Assembly (NCBI RefSeq): GCF_902499115.1
Contig: NZ_CABVPN010000012.1
Coordinates: 124,001 to 188,000, forward strand
Direction: 5' to 3'
DNA length: 64,000 bases
DNA from: Burkholderia diffusa
GTDB taxonomy: Bacteria; Pseudomonadota; Gammaproteobacteria; Burkholderiales; Burkholderiaceae
Positions within the stretch are counted from its first letter, which is position 1. Every line of letters begins with the position of its first letter. This document shows positions 48,816-64,000 of the stretch, one piece after another. The position numbers and the translations under genes were made by a program. A model generated the notes under the pieces. It did no database searches and was not told the DNA's origin. It was given only the letters and a program-made list of their open reading frames with translations.

Positions 48816-51800
48816 ATGAACGTCACGCCCCCCTTCGCCCCACATCTCTACTTCTGCGATGCCCGCCTCGTCGGTCCGCTCGACGCGTGGCCAGACACGT
48901 TCGCACACATCGCGGGCATGGGCTTCGATCACGTGCTGATCGGCGGCTTCTGGGCCGCCAGCGTCGCGGGTTTTCCGCGTCACGTCGCCGACTTCCATCG
49001 GCCGGCAGCGACGTTCGCGACGCGCGCCGGCGCGCTCGAGACGTTCTCGCGGCTCGCGCAGCTCGCGCACGGCCACGGGCTGCGCGTGATGCTCGAAGTC
49101 GTGCCCGATCGCATCGCGCGCGCCAATCCGCTGCGCGTCGAGCATCCGGACTGGTACGTCGAGCGCTCGCACGACGACGCGCTGATCGATCCGCGCCGCG
49201 CCGCGCATGAACTCGACGTCGCGCATGCACAGGTCGGCGAGGATTCGACACACGACGCACTCGCCGCGTGGTGGTGCGCGCATCTCGCTGCGTTCGCGGA
49301 CGCCGGCGCGGCCGGCTTCCTGATCGACGCGCCGCATCATCTGCCGGCCGCGTGGTGGCCCGGCTGGCGCGCGGCGCTGCGGCGCGCGCGCCCGGACGTC
49401 GCGGTGCTGGCCGGCGTACCCGGCCATGCGCGCGACGCGCTTGCGCAATTCGAGGCGGCCGGCTTCGACGCGGTGTTCTCGTCGGTACGCTGGTGGGACC
49501 TGCGTTCGCCATGGTTCGCGGACGAACACCGTCTGTTGCGGCGCATTGGCTCGCCGATCGCGTTTCCCGACGCCTATGACGGTCCGCGTCTCGCCGACGA
49601 CTGGCGCGACGCGCCGGACGAGACGGTCGCCCGGGCGTATCACCGCGCGTTGTGGACCGCGGCGGCGGTCGGCACAGGCTGGCTCGTGCCGATGGGCTTC
49701 GAACGCGGCGTCACGCTGCCGCTGATGGCACGCGATGCGGATGCCACGCGCTATCGCGCCGCGTTCGACGGCGCGCGCTTCGATCTGTCCGGCCCGATCG
49801 CCGACGCGAACGCGTGGCGCCGCGCGACGCCGCTCGCGGCCCAGCGCGGCGAAATCGCGCAACTGAGTGCGCCCGGCGCAGCCGCGACCGCGCTGTTGCG
49901 CGGCACGGGCCCGTCGCTCGAGCACGACGACACGGCACTGCTGATCGCGCTGAATCCCGATCTCGATACCGAAGCGCCGGTCGATCCCGCCACGATCCTG
50001 CCCGGCGTGCCGGGCTGCTTCACCCATGTCGCGACGCCGGACGGCGCGCGCAAGCACGCGCCGGTCGCGCTGGAAGCGTTCACGCTCGAACCCGGCGGCT
50101 ACGCGCTGCGCGAAGCCTGGCGCGCGCCACCGGCGATCCCGCGCGCCGACGCCGCGAGCGAGCGCACCGCGCTGTCCGCCGCGCTCGTGGCCGACCGGAT
50201 CGCGATCGAACGCGTCGAGCCGGCCGTGGACGGCGGCCGCTTCGCGATCAAGCGCGTGATCGGCGAAACGCTGGTTGTACACGCATCTATTTTCTCGGAC
50301 GGGCATGCGCATCTCGCGGCAGCGCTGCAATGGCGCGCGGACGACGAGGACGACTGGCGCGAAGTGCCGTTCGTCGCCGAGCCGAACGATCGCTGGCACG
50401 CGCGCATCTCGCTCGACCGGCTCGGCCGCCACGCGTTCCGCGTGATCGCATGGCGCGACGACTGGGCATCGCTCGTCACCGACATCGCGAAGAAGCGTGC
50501 GGCCGGTCAGGACGTGACGCTGGAGGTGCGCGAAGCGCAACTGCTGCTCGCGGCCGCGCTGAAGCAGGCCGACCCGGCCGATCCGCGCGCGATCGGGCAG
50601 ATGGAACGGCTGAGCGCCGAATTCAAGGACGCGTCGCCCGACGAACGCCTCGCGCTGATCGGCGCGCCCGCGCTCGCCGATGACTTCGCGGCGCTGCGCT
50701 ACCGGCCGTTCGTCACCCATGACGAAACGGTTTATCCGGTCGACGTCGAGCGCCGCGCCGCGCGCTTCTCGAGCTGGTACGAAATGTTCCCGCGCTCGGC
50801 GAGCAACGATGCGCACCGGCACGGCACGTTCGACGACGTGATCGCGCAGTTGCCGCGCATCCGTGACATGGGTTTCGACGTGCTGTATTTCCCGCCGATC
50901 CACCCGATCGGCACGACCGCGCGCAAGGGCCGCAACAACACGCTGAAGGCCGGCCCGGACGACGTCGGCAGCCCGTACGCGATCGGCTCGCACGACGGCG
51001 GCCACACGGCCGTGCATCCGCAGCTCGGCACGCTCGCGTCGTTCCGGACGCTGGTCGAGGCGGCGCGCGCGCAAGGGCTCGAGATCGCGCTGGACTTCGC
51101 GATCCAGTGCTCGCCCGACCATCCGTGGCTCGCCGCGCACCCGGGCTGGTTCGCATGGCGGCCCGACGGCTCGCTGCGCTTCGCGGAAAATCCGCCGAAG
51201 CGCTATCAGGACATCGTGAATCCCGACTTCTACGCGCCGGACGCGCTACCCGACTTGTGGGTCGCGTTGCGCGACGCGGTGCTGTTCTGGGTCGACGCGG
51301 GCGTGCGGATTTTCCGCGTCGACAATCCGCACACGAAGCCGCTTCCGTTCTGGGCGTGGATGATCGCCGACGTGCGCGGCAAGCATCCGGACGTCGTGTT
51401 CCTGTCGGAGGCGTTCACGCGGCCGGGCATGATGTACCGGCTCGCGAAGGTCGGCTTCTCGCAGTCGTACACGTATTTCACGTGGCGCGAGACGAAGCGC
51501 GAGTTCATCGATTACCTGACCGAGCTGACGGCCGGTCCGCCGCGCGAGTTTTTCCGGCCGAACTTCTTCGTGAACACGCCCGACATCAATCCGCGCCACC
51601 TGCAGAACGCGCCGCGCTCGCAGTTCGTGATCCGCGCGGCGCTCGCGGCGACGCTCGCCGGCTCGTGGGGCCTGTATTCGGGCTTCGAGATCGGCGAATC
51701 GGCGCCGCTGCCCGACAGCGAGGAATACGCGGATGCGGAGAAATACGAGCTGCGCGCGCGCGACTGGAACAAGGCCGCGCACATCGGCGCCGAAGTCGCG

Positions 51801-52204
51801 CGGCTGAACCGCGCGCGGCGCGAGCATCCGGCGCTGCAAACTCACCTTGGCCTCACGTTCGCCGACGCGGACAACGACCAGGTCCTCGTGTTCGTGAAGG
51901 CGACGCCCGCGCACGACAGCGTCGTCGCGGTCGCGATCAGCCTCGACCCGTGGCACCCGCAGGCCGCGAACTTCACGCTCGACGCGTCGCTGTGGCGCGG
52001 CTTCGGGCTCGTCGACGGCGAGCCGCTCGACGCGTTCGAACAGGACGCCGCGCATGCCGAAACGTGGCGCGGGCATCGCCAGTACGTGTCGCTCGACCCG
52101 CACGTCCGGCCGTATGCGATCTGGCGGCTCGCGCCGTCTCCCGGCGCCGCGCGAGCGGCGGCGCCCGAGCCGGGCGACGCCCGACACCCTTCCGGAGCAC
52201 ACGC

Positions 52205-52208
<4 letters not shown>
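48816..52208 (+). CDS. glgE: GlgE, alpha-1,4-glucan:maltose-1-phosphate maltosyltransferase with an N-terminal pseudo-amylase half
   Basis: A 1130-aa protein, far longer than the usual 660-700-aa GlgE. The C-terminal 690 residues are GlgE proper (a DUF3416-type N-domain, then GH13_3): PPIHPIGTTARKGRNN, nucleophile Asp836 in FRVDNPHTKP and acid Glu865 in FLSEAFTRP. It extends alpha-glucan with maltose 1-phosphate. Residues 1-430 form an amylase-like domain that keeps an Asp at the nucleophile place (GFLIDAPHH, Asp171) but has VLAGVPG where the acid Glu should be, so it is probably not catalytic. The start is placed by sense; no good ribosome site is visible. Ends with a 4-nt overlap to treS. 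Confidence 0.9.
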
Positions 52209-57816
<5,608 letters not shown>

Positions 57817-57848
57817 CACCCGGCGACCTCGACACGGAGACCCGCCCC

Positions 57849-59963
57849 ATGCCGACCGCCCTGCCATCCCGACTCGATCCCGGCCGCGCCTATCCGCTCG
57901 GTGCGACCTGGGACGGTCTCGGCACCAACTTCGCGGTGTTTTCCGCGCACGCGCAGCGCATCCAGCTGTGCGTGTTCGACCCGACCGGCCGCAAGGAACT
58001 CGCACGGCTCGACCTGCCCGAGTGCACCGACGAGGTGTGGCACGGGTACCTGCCGAACGCGCATCCGGGCACCGTGTACGGCTTTCGCGCGGATGGCCCG
58101 TACCAGCCGCAGCATGGCCACCGCTTCAATTCGACCAAGCTGCTGCTCGACCCGTACGCGCGCAAGCTGGTCGGTCATTTCCGCTGGTCCGACGCGCTGT
58201 TCGGCTATCGCGTGCATTCGAACCGCGCGGACCTGTCGATGGACCGCCGCGATTCGGCGCCCGCGATGCCGAAGGCCGTGGTCGTCGACGAGGCGTTCGA
58301 CTGGCGCACCGACCAGCGCCCGAACGTGCCGTGGCGCAGCACCGTGATCTACGAGGCCCACGTGCGCGGCGCGTCGATGCGCCGCGCCGGGCTGCGCGCG
58401 CCCGAACGCGGCACCTTCGCGTCGCTCGCGCATCCGGCATTCGTCGATCACCTGCTGTCGATCGGCGTGACGACCGTCGAGCTGCTGCCCGTGCACGCGT
58501 TCCTGCAGCAGCGCGCGCTCGTGAATCGCGGACTGCGCAACTACTGGGGCTACGACACGGCCGCGTTCTTCGCGCCGGAGCCGTCGTATCTGTCGACGCG
58601 GCGGCTCGACGAAATGCGTATCGCGATCCGGCAGCTGCACGCGGCCGGCATCGAGGTTGTGCTCGACGTCGTCTACAACCATACGTGCGAAGGCAACGAA
58701 CTCGGCCCGACGCTGTCGTGGCGCGGCCTCGACAATGCCAGCTACTACCGGCTGCGGCCCGGCGACCCGCGTTACCACGTCGACGAGACCGGTTGCGGCA
58801 ATACCTTGAACATGTCGCATCCGCGCGTCGTGCAGATGGTGATGGACTCGCTGCGCTACTGGGCCACCGCGTTCAATATCGACGGCTTCCGTTTCGATCT
58901 CGGCGTGACGCTCGGCCGCGAGGATCACGGCTTCGAGCCTGGCGCGGGGTTTTTCGACGCGTTGCGGCAGGACCCGGTGCTCGCGCAGCGCAAGCTGATC
59001 ACCGAGCCGTGGGACCTCGGGCCCGGCGGCTATCAGCTCGGCCGCCACCCGCCCGGTTTCGCCGAATGGAACGACCGCTTTCGCGACACCGTGCGGCGCT
59101 TCTGGCGCGGCGACGCAGGGCAACGCCCCGAACTCGCCGCACGCCTCGCGGGCTCGGCCGACCTGTTCAATCATCAACGGCGCCATACGTGGGCGTCGGT
59201 GAACTTCGTCACCGCGCACGACGGCTTCACGCTCGTCGATCTGGTTTCGTATGCGCACAAGCACAACGAGGAAAACGGCGAGGACAGCCGCGACGGTCGC
59301 GACGACAACTGCAGCGCGAACTGGGGCGTCGAAGGCGCGACCGACGACGCGTCGATCTGCGACCTGCGCGCGCGCGTCGCGCGCTCGATGCTCGCGACGC
59401 TGTTCACCGCGCTCGGCACGCCGATGATCGTGGCCGGCGACGAATTCGGTCGCACGCAGCACGGCAACAACAACGCGTATTGCCAGGATAACGAACTGTC
59501 GTGGCTCGACTGGGACCTTGCACGCAGCGACGAAGGCGTGCAGATGACGCGTTTCGTGTCGCGGCTCGCCGCGCTGCGGCGCATGTACCCGGTGATGTCC
59601 GCGCCGCGCTATCCGTCAGGCGACCGCGACGGCGCGCCCGGCATGCACGAGATCGACTGGTTCGACGAGCGCGGCGGCGCGCTGAGCGTGCCCGCGTGGG
59701 AGGACGGCGAGCGTCGCGCGCTAACGATGCGACGCGTCGGCACGGGCCGCACCGGACGCACCGAGGCGTTGCTCGTGATGCTGAACGCGTCGACGCACCC
59801 CATCACGTTCAGGCTCCCCGCGCCGGTGCTCGACTACCGCGTGCTGCTCGACACCGCGACGCCCGACGCCGGGCCGCGTTCGTGGCCGGAGGCCGGCCTC
59901 GACGTCGCCGCGCACGCCGCCGTGATCGCCGTCGCGGCCGTGCCGCCCTCCCCGCCCGCGTAA
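57849..59963 (+). CDS. glgX: GlgX, glycogen debranching enzyme
   Basis: A 704-aa isoamylase-type GH13 enzyme: CBM48 domain, then the barrel with nucleophile Asp350 (FRFDLGVTLG), acid Glu386 (ITEPWDLGPGGYQ) and Asp458 (TAHDGFTL). It removes short alpha-1,6 branches, feeding linear maltodextrins to TreY/TreZ and MalQ. It starts 32 bp after glgB with a GGAGA site, the widest gap in the operon. The start agrees with the family. Confidence 0.95.
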   Translation: MPTALPSRLDPGRAYPLGATWDGLGTNFAVFSAHAQRIQLCVFDPTGRKELARLDLPECTDEVWHGYLPNAHPGTVYGFRADGPYQPQHGHRFNSTKLLLDPYARKLVGHFRWSDALFGYRVHSNRADLSMDRRDSAPAMPKAVVVDEAFDWRTDQRPNVPWRSTVIYEAHVRGASMRRAGLRAPERGTFASLAHPAFVDHLLSIGVTTVELLPVHAFLQQRALVNRGLRNYWGYDTAAFFAPEPSYLSTRRLDEMRIAIRQLHAAGIEVVLDVVYNHTCEGNELGPTLSWRGLDNASYYRLRPGDPRYHVDETGCGNTLNMSHPRVVQMVMDSLRYWATAFNIDGFRFDLGVTLGREDHGFEPGAGFFDALRQDPVLAQRKLITEPWDLGPGGYQLGRHPPGFAEWNDRFRDTVRRFWRGDAGQRPELAARLAGSADLFNHQRRHTWASVNFVTAHDGFTLVDLVSYAHKHNEENGEDSRDGRDDNCSANWGVEGATDDASICDLRARVARSMLATLFTALGTPMIVAGDEFGRTQHGNNNAYCQDNELSWLDWDLARSDEGVQMTRFVSRLAALRRMYPVMSAPRYPSGDRDGAPGMHEIDWFDERGGALSVPAWEDGERRALTMRRVGTGRTGRTEALLVMLNASTHPITFRLPAPVLDYRVLLDTATPDAGPRSWPEAGLDVAAHAAVIAVAAVPPSPPA

Positions 59964-59972
59964 GGAGCCGCC

Positions 59973-61844
59973 ATGACGTCACGTACCACCCACCCGCCCG
60001 TCTCACACGCGTTCGCCTCGTCGTTCGGCGCGGCCTGCATCGACGCAGCGCACACGCGGTTCCGCCTGTGGGCACCCGCGAGCCGCACGGCCACCGTCGA
60101 ACTGCACGGCGAGCAGCGCATCCCGATGCCGGCCGCGGGCGACGGCTGGTTCGAGGTCGTCGCGCCGTATGGCCCCGGCACGTTGTACCGCTACCTGCTC
60201 GACGACGGTCTCGCCGTGCCCGATCCCGCGTCGCGCTTCCAGCCCGATGGCGTGCATGGCCCGAGCCAGGTCGTCGATCCGGCCGCGTACCGCTGGCTCA
60301 ACGATGCGTGGCGCGGCCGGCCGTGGCACGAGACGGTGCTGTATGAACTGCACGTCGGCGCGTGCGGCGGCTATGCGAACGTCGAGCGGCGCCTGCGGGA
60401 TATCGCCGCGCTCGGCGTGACCGCGATCGAACTGATGCCCGTCAACGCGTTCCCTGGCGCGCGCAATTGGGGGTACGACGGCGTGCTGCCGTTCGCGCCC
60501 GACGCGTCGTACGGACGCCCGGAGGAATTGAAGGCACTCGTCGACACCGCCCACGGGCTCGGGTTGCAGGTGTTGCTCGACGTCGTGTACAACCACTTCG
60601 GCCCCGAAGGCAACCTGCTGCCGCGCTATGCACCAGCATTTTTCCGTGCGGACCGGCAGACCGCATGGGGGCCCGCGATCGACTTCTCGCGGGCGCAGAC
60701 GAGCGCGTTCTTCATCGACAACGCGCTGTACTGGCTCGACGAATTCCGTTTCGACGGCCTGCGCATCGACGCCGCGCACGCGATCGACGACGACGCGTGG
60801 CTGCGCGCGCTCGCGCGCCGCGTGCGCGCGTACGCGGGCGACGCGCGTCACGTGCATCTGGTGCTCGAGAACGAACGCAATGCGGCGAGTCTGCTCGGGC
60901 CCGGCGGCTTCGACGCGCAGTGGAACGACGACTTCCACAACAGCGCGCACGTGCTGCTGACCGGCGAGCGGGAAGGCTACTACCGCGCGTACGCCGATGC
61001 GCCGCTGCGCCATCTCGCGCGCACGCTCGGCGAAGGGTTCGCGTACCAGGGCGAGCCGTCGCCGCTGCACGGCGGCGCACCGCGCGGCGAGCCGAGCGCG
61101 CACCTGCCGCCGACCGCGTTCGTGACGTTCCTGCAGAACCACGACCAGATCGGCAACCGCGCGTTCGGCGAACGCCTGCGCGCGCTCGCGAACGACGACG
61201 CCGTGCGCGCGGCCACCGCCCTGATGCTGCTCGCGCCGCAGATTCCGCTGCTGTTCATGGGCGAGGAAGACGGCAGCACGCAGCCGTTCCAGTTCTTCAC
61301 CGACTATCGCGGCGAACTCGCCGACGCCGTGCGCGAAGGCCGGCGCCGCGAGTTCGCCGCGTTTCCCGCGTTCGCCGATCCCGCGCATCGCGACGCGATT
61401 CCCGATCCGAACGACGTCGGCACCTTCTTGCGCTCGTCGCCCGGCCATGCGGGTGAGGACGCTTGGCCCGACGCCGACGCGTGGCGGCGCTTCTATCGCA
61501 GCGCGCTGACCGTGCGCGCGGCGCTCGTGACGCCGTACCTGCCGGGCGCCCGCGCGCTCGGCGTCGAGCTGCTGGCCCGCAACGGCGACGGCGCCGAGGT
61601 GGCGCTCGTCGCACGCTGGCGGCTCGGCGACGGCAGCACGCTGACGATCGCGTTCAATCCCGGCTCGCACGACGCGGTGCTGTCGGCGCTGCCGGTCGGC
61701 AAGATCGTGTTCGAAACGCCGCCGCGCGCGCGCGACCGTCTGGCCGACGAGCGGCTGCCTGCGCGCACCTGCATCGCGTGGCGCGACGGCGCGGTCAACC
61801 ACGATGCGCTGAGCCACCGCTCGAACGCGCATACGCGGCCATGA
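59973..61844 (+). CDS. treZ: TreZ, malto-oligosyltrehalose trehalohydrolase
   Basis: A 623-aa GH13_10 enzyme that frees trehalose from maltooligosyl-trehalose made by TreY. Catalytic residues: Asp266 (GLRIDAAHAI), Glu299 (LVLENERNA) and Asp391 (QNHDQIGNRAFG). ELHVGACGGYANVE and MPVNAFPGARNWGYDG are family signatures. GGAG lies just before the ATG. It overlaps malQ by 4 nt. TreY is expected downstream, beyond the window. Confidence 0.95.
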   Translation: MTSRTTHPPVSHAFASSFGAACIDAAHTRFRLWAPASRTATVELHGEQRIPMPAAGDGWFEVVAPYGPGTLYRYLLDDGLAVPDPASRFQPDGVHGPSQVVDPAAYRWLNDAWRGRPWHETVLYELHVGACGGYANVERRLRDIAALGVTAIELMPVNAFPGARNWGYDGVLPFAPDASYGRPEELKALVDTAHGLGLQVLLDVVYNHFGPEGNLLPRYAPAFFRADRQTAWGPAIDFSRAQTSAFFIDNALYWLDEFRFDGLRIDAAHAIDDDAWLRALARRVRAYAGDARHVHLVLENERNAASLLGPGGFDAQWNDDFHNSAHVLLTGEREGYYRAYADAPLRHLARTLGEGFAYQGEPSPLHGGAPRGEPSAHLPPTAFVTFLQNHDQIGNRAFGERLRALANDDAVRAATALMLLAPQIPLLFMGEEDGSTQPFQFFTDYRGELADAVREGRRREFAAFPAFADPAHRDAIPDPNDVGTFLRSSPGHAGEDAWPDADAWRRFYRSALTVRAALVTPYLPGARALGVELLARNGDGAEVALVARWRLGDGSTLTIAFNPGSHDAVLSALPVGKIVFETPPRARDRLADERLPARTCIAWRDGAVNHDALSHRSNAHTRP

Positions 61845-64000
61845 CGACCGACGTCCCGATCGCCGAACTCGCGCGTGCGGCCGGGCTGGAGCCCGACTGG
61901 ATCGATGCGGGCGGCGTCGCCCGGCGAGTCGACGACGACGCGCTCATGGCGCTCGTCGGTGCGCTCGGCTGGCCGTGCGGCACGCCGATCGAGCGGGTCG
62001 ACAGCGCGGCCGCGCTCGCCGACGCGCACGACGCGACGCCGCGCGTCGTGACCGGCGACGCCGGCGTGCCGCTCACGCTGCCACGCGGTGTCGCACCGCC
62101 CGGCGCACGCTTCCGGATTTCACTCGAAACGGGCGGACACATCGACGGGCGCGTGAACGGCGCGGGCGAATACGGCACGCTGCCGCCGCTCGCGCTGCCC
62201 GGCTATCACGCACTCGACATCGGCGAGCAGCGGATCGGGCTTGCGATCGCGCCGCCGCGTACACGGCCGTTCGATGCCTGCGACGACGCGCCGGACGCGC
62301 AGCACCGCTGGGGCATCGCGGCTCAGATTTACAGCCTGCGCCGCACCGGCGACGACGGCGCGGGCGACTACACCGCGCTCGCCGGCCTCGCCACGCGTGC
62401 GGCGCGGCACGGCGCGCACGCGGTCGCAATCAGTCCGACGCATGCCGGGTACCCGGCGCTGCCCGAACACGACAGCCCGTATTCACCGTCGTCGCGGCGC
62501 TGGCACAACGTCGCGTATCTCGACTGCGATGCGGTGCCGGGGGCCGATATCGTGCGGCGAATGAGCGGCGCGGCGCCGGGCATGCCGAACGCAGCCGACA
62601 CGCCGCTGATCGACTGGCCGCACGTGCTGCCGCTGAAGCTGCGCCGGTTGCGCGCGTGTTTCGATGCGTGGCGCGCGAACGGCGAGCCGTCGCGCGACGC
62701 GTTCGAGCGGTTCCGCGCGTCGGGCGGCACGGCACTCGACGCGCACGCGCGCTTCGACGCGCTGCAGGCGTTCTGCATCGAACACGGGATCGGCGCGGAC
62801 TGGCGGCAATGGCCCGCGCAGTGGCTGACGCCGGCGTCAGCCGAGGTCGACGCCTTCGCCCGTGCGCATGCCGAGACGATCGCGTTCCATACGTTCCTGC
62901 AATGGTGCGCGTCGGACGCGCTCGGCAACGCACAGCGTGCGGCGCGCGATACGGGAATGACGATCGGGCTGATCGCCGACCTCGCGGTGGGCTCCGATCG
63001 CGCGGGCAGCGATGCGTGGGCGCACGGCGCGACACTGCTGCGCGGCGTGTCGGTCGGCGCGCCGCCCGACCTGTTCAATGCAGACGGCCAGGCATGGGGC
63101 GTGACGACGTGGACGCCCGCCGCGCTGCGCGCGTGCGGCTTCGCGCCGTTCGTCGAGCTGCTGCGCGCGGCCTTCGCGCATGCGGGCGGGATCCGCATCG
63201 ATCACGTGCTCGGCTTCGCGCGGATGTGGATCGTGCCGGAGGGCCGGTCGCCGCGCGACGGCGCGTACCTGCGCTATCCGTTCGACGATCTCGTGCGGCT
63301 CGTCGCGCTGGAAGCGGCACGGCATCGCGCGGTCGCGATCGGCGAGGATCTCGGCACGGTGCCGGAAGGTTTTCGCGAGCGGCTCGGCGCGCAGGGTATC
63401 GCGGGGATGCGCGTGCTGTGGTTCGAACGTGAAGCCGGTCGCGCATTTCGGCCGCCGTCGGCGTGGGATCGCGACGCGATCGCGATGACGTCGACGCATG
63501 ATCTGCCGACGGTGGCCGGCTGGTGGCGTGGTGTCGATCTCGAATGGCGGCGGGTCGTGGCCGGGGCGGGCCCGGACGCGGATGCCAATACCGATGCGGC
63601 CACGCATGCGGCTCACCGGAGCGACCAGGTGCGGCGAGCCGCGAGTGCACGCAATGCCGGCGACGACATCGGTCGCGCCGCGGCCGCACACGGCTCGGGC
63701 CGGGACGAACGAAACAATCCGGTCATGCGTGACGATACGCCGGCCACGGATGACAGCCACGGCGCGCCCTCCGCGCCGAACACACCGTCGCCCGCCCCGG
63801 ACCTCACGGCCGCCCGGGCCGAACGCGCCACCGACCGCGCGATGCTGTGGCGCGCGTTGCAGCACGCGGGCTGCGCACCGGTGAGCGATCCGGTCCCGCC
63901 CGCCGATATGCCGCCGGTCGGCGCCGTCCTCGCGTACGTCGCGCGCAGCCCGTCGCCGCTCGCGATCGTGCCGCTCGAGGATCTGCTCGCACTGGCCGAA
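61841..64000 (+). CDS. malQ: MalQ, 4-alpha-glucanotransferase (3' end outside window), with an unusual insertion
   Basis: The first 720 codons of a GH77 amylomaltase. The catalytic residues are Asp454 (IRIDHVLGFARMW), Glu502 (IGEDLGTVPEG) and Asp554 (TSTHDLPTVAGWW). It rearranges maltodextrins in the same pathway. Between WWRGVDLEWRR (to about 571) and ERATDRAMLWRAL (from about 661) there are some 85 residues of low-complexity Asp/Ala/Arg/Pro/Thr-rich sequence; most family members have a short loop there. The frame stays open and codon use does not change sharply. Starts with ATGA overlap to treZ and runs off the right edge. Confidence 0.93.
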   Translation, partial: MTTDVPIAELARAAGLEPDWIDAGGVARRVDDDALMALVGALGWPCGTPIERVDSAAALADAHDATPRVVTGDAGVPLTLPRGVAPPGARFRISLETGGHIDGRVNGAGEYGTLPPLALPGYHALDIGEQRIGLAIAPPRTRPFDACDDAPDAQHRWGIAAQIYSLRRTGDDGAGDYTALAGLATRAARHGAHAVAISPTHAGYPALPEHDSPYSPSSRRWHNVAYLDCDAVPGADIVRRMSGAAPGMPNAADTPLIDWPHVLPLKLRRLRACFDAWRANGEPSRDAFERFRASGGTALDAHARFDALQAFCIEHGIGADWRQWPAQWLTPASAEVDAFARAHAETIAFHTFLQWCASDALGNAQRAARDTGMTIGLIADLAVGSDRAGSDAWAHGATLLRGVSVGAPPDLFNADGQAWGVTTWTPAALRACGFAPFVELLRAAFAHAGGIRIDHVLGFARMWIVPEGRSPRDGAYLRYPFDDLVRLVALEAARHRAVAIGEDLGTVPEGFRERLGAQGIAGMRVLWFEREAGRAFRPPSAWDRDAIAMTSTHDLPTVAGWWRGVDLEWRRVVAGAGPDADANTDAATHAAHRSDQVRRAASARNAGDDIGRAAAAHGSGRDERNNPVMRDDTPATDDSHGAPSAPNTPSPAPDLTAARAERATDRAMLWRALQHAGCAPVSDPVPPADMPPVGAVLAYVARSPSPLAIVPLEDLLALAE

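Noticed and set aside
51107..52204. Upstream extension of treS inside glgE (open frame from 51107)
   Set aside because: The extension is antisense-like Arg-rich sequence in another frame of glgE; the ATG at 52205 has the ATGA overlap and the family start.

Overview
The window is high-GC DNA (roughly two-thirds G+C by eye) with Burkholderia-type gene content: a bcpA-bcpI-...-bcpB contact-dependent inhibition (CDI) locus, a catB-catC-catA-benABCD benzoate operon, and a glgE-treS/mak-glgB-glgX-treZ-malQ trehalose/alpha-glucan operon. I infer a Burkholderia (probably cepacia-complex) genome, most likely a secondary replicon because the content is accessory and catabolic. The replicon assignment is inference. 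I saw no tRNA, rRNA or CRISPR array.

Left part (1-21.3 kb). A sensor kinase/receiver hybrid enters from the left edge, followed by an MgtC-like gene and a hipBA toxin-antitoxin operon preceded by four operator-like sites spaced 50-51 bp. From 3699 to 21106 lies a 17.4-kb segment bounded by 37-bp inverted repeats of Tn3-family type (one mismatch). It carries the C-terminal remnant of a Tn3 transposase just inside the left repeat. Almost all of the rest is a CDI locus: a 3032-aa BcpA/CdiA exoprotein, its immunity gene, three further immunity-linked modules (one with a decayed toxin, one with a 182-aa toxin end, one with a 722-aa near-copy of the CdiA end carrying a diverged toxin tip), then the BcpB/CdiB outer-membrane transporter. 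Two of the extra modules start with a copy of the bcpB 5' end fused out of frame to an internal bcpA segment. This looks like a store of alternative toxin/immunity specificities that can recombine into the exported gene.

Middle part (21.3-38.6 kb). After an ACT-domain gene and an acetyltransferase-like gene come two mirror-image paralogous blocks, A (about 22.5-25.2 kb) and B (about 34.3-36.8 kb). Each holds a ribbon-helix-helix-like gene, a spermidine-synthase-like gene, a PhnA-like gene, a thioredoxin-fold gene or remnant, and a 73-aa gene. Between them sit a YoaK/DUF1275 membrane gene (A side), a six-gene Hyf/group-4-hydrogenase-like operon whose large subunit has lost both nickel-binding CxxC motifs (so an Ehr-type complex), and two small membrane protein genes including a DUF2909 member. 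One 19-bp dyad, ATGATAA-N5-TTATCAT, occurs just upstream of the hyf operon and again at the far end of the interval. Copy A of PhnA has lost two of four zinc cysteines and copy B of the thioredoxin-fold gene is truncated, so the blocks are decaying in complementary ways. A GNAT gene, a hexamer repeat, a cytochrome c remnant and a RidA-like gene close the region.

Right part (38.6-64 kb). The minus-strand operon catB-catC-catA-benA-benB-benC-benD converts benzoate via catechol toward the beta-ketoadipate pathway. A perfect ATAC-N7-GTAT site of CatM/BenM type lies upstream of catB, but no LysR regulator gene is present. A GGCATGT heptamer array, an MFS exporter, a HAD phosphatase and two small genes follow. 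The window ends in an operon with 4-nt stop/start overlaps at most junctions, encoding GlgE (with a pseudo-amylase N-terminal half), a TreS-maltokinase fusion, GlgB, GlgX, TreZ and a MalQ that runs off the right edge and contains an unusual low-complexity insertion.
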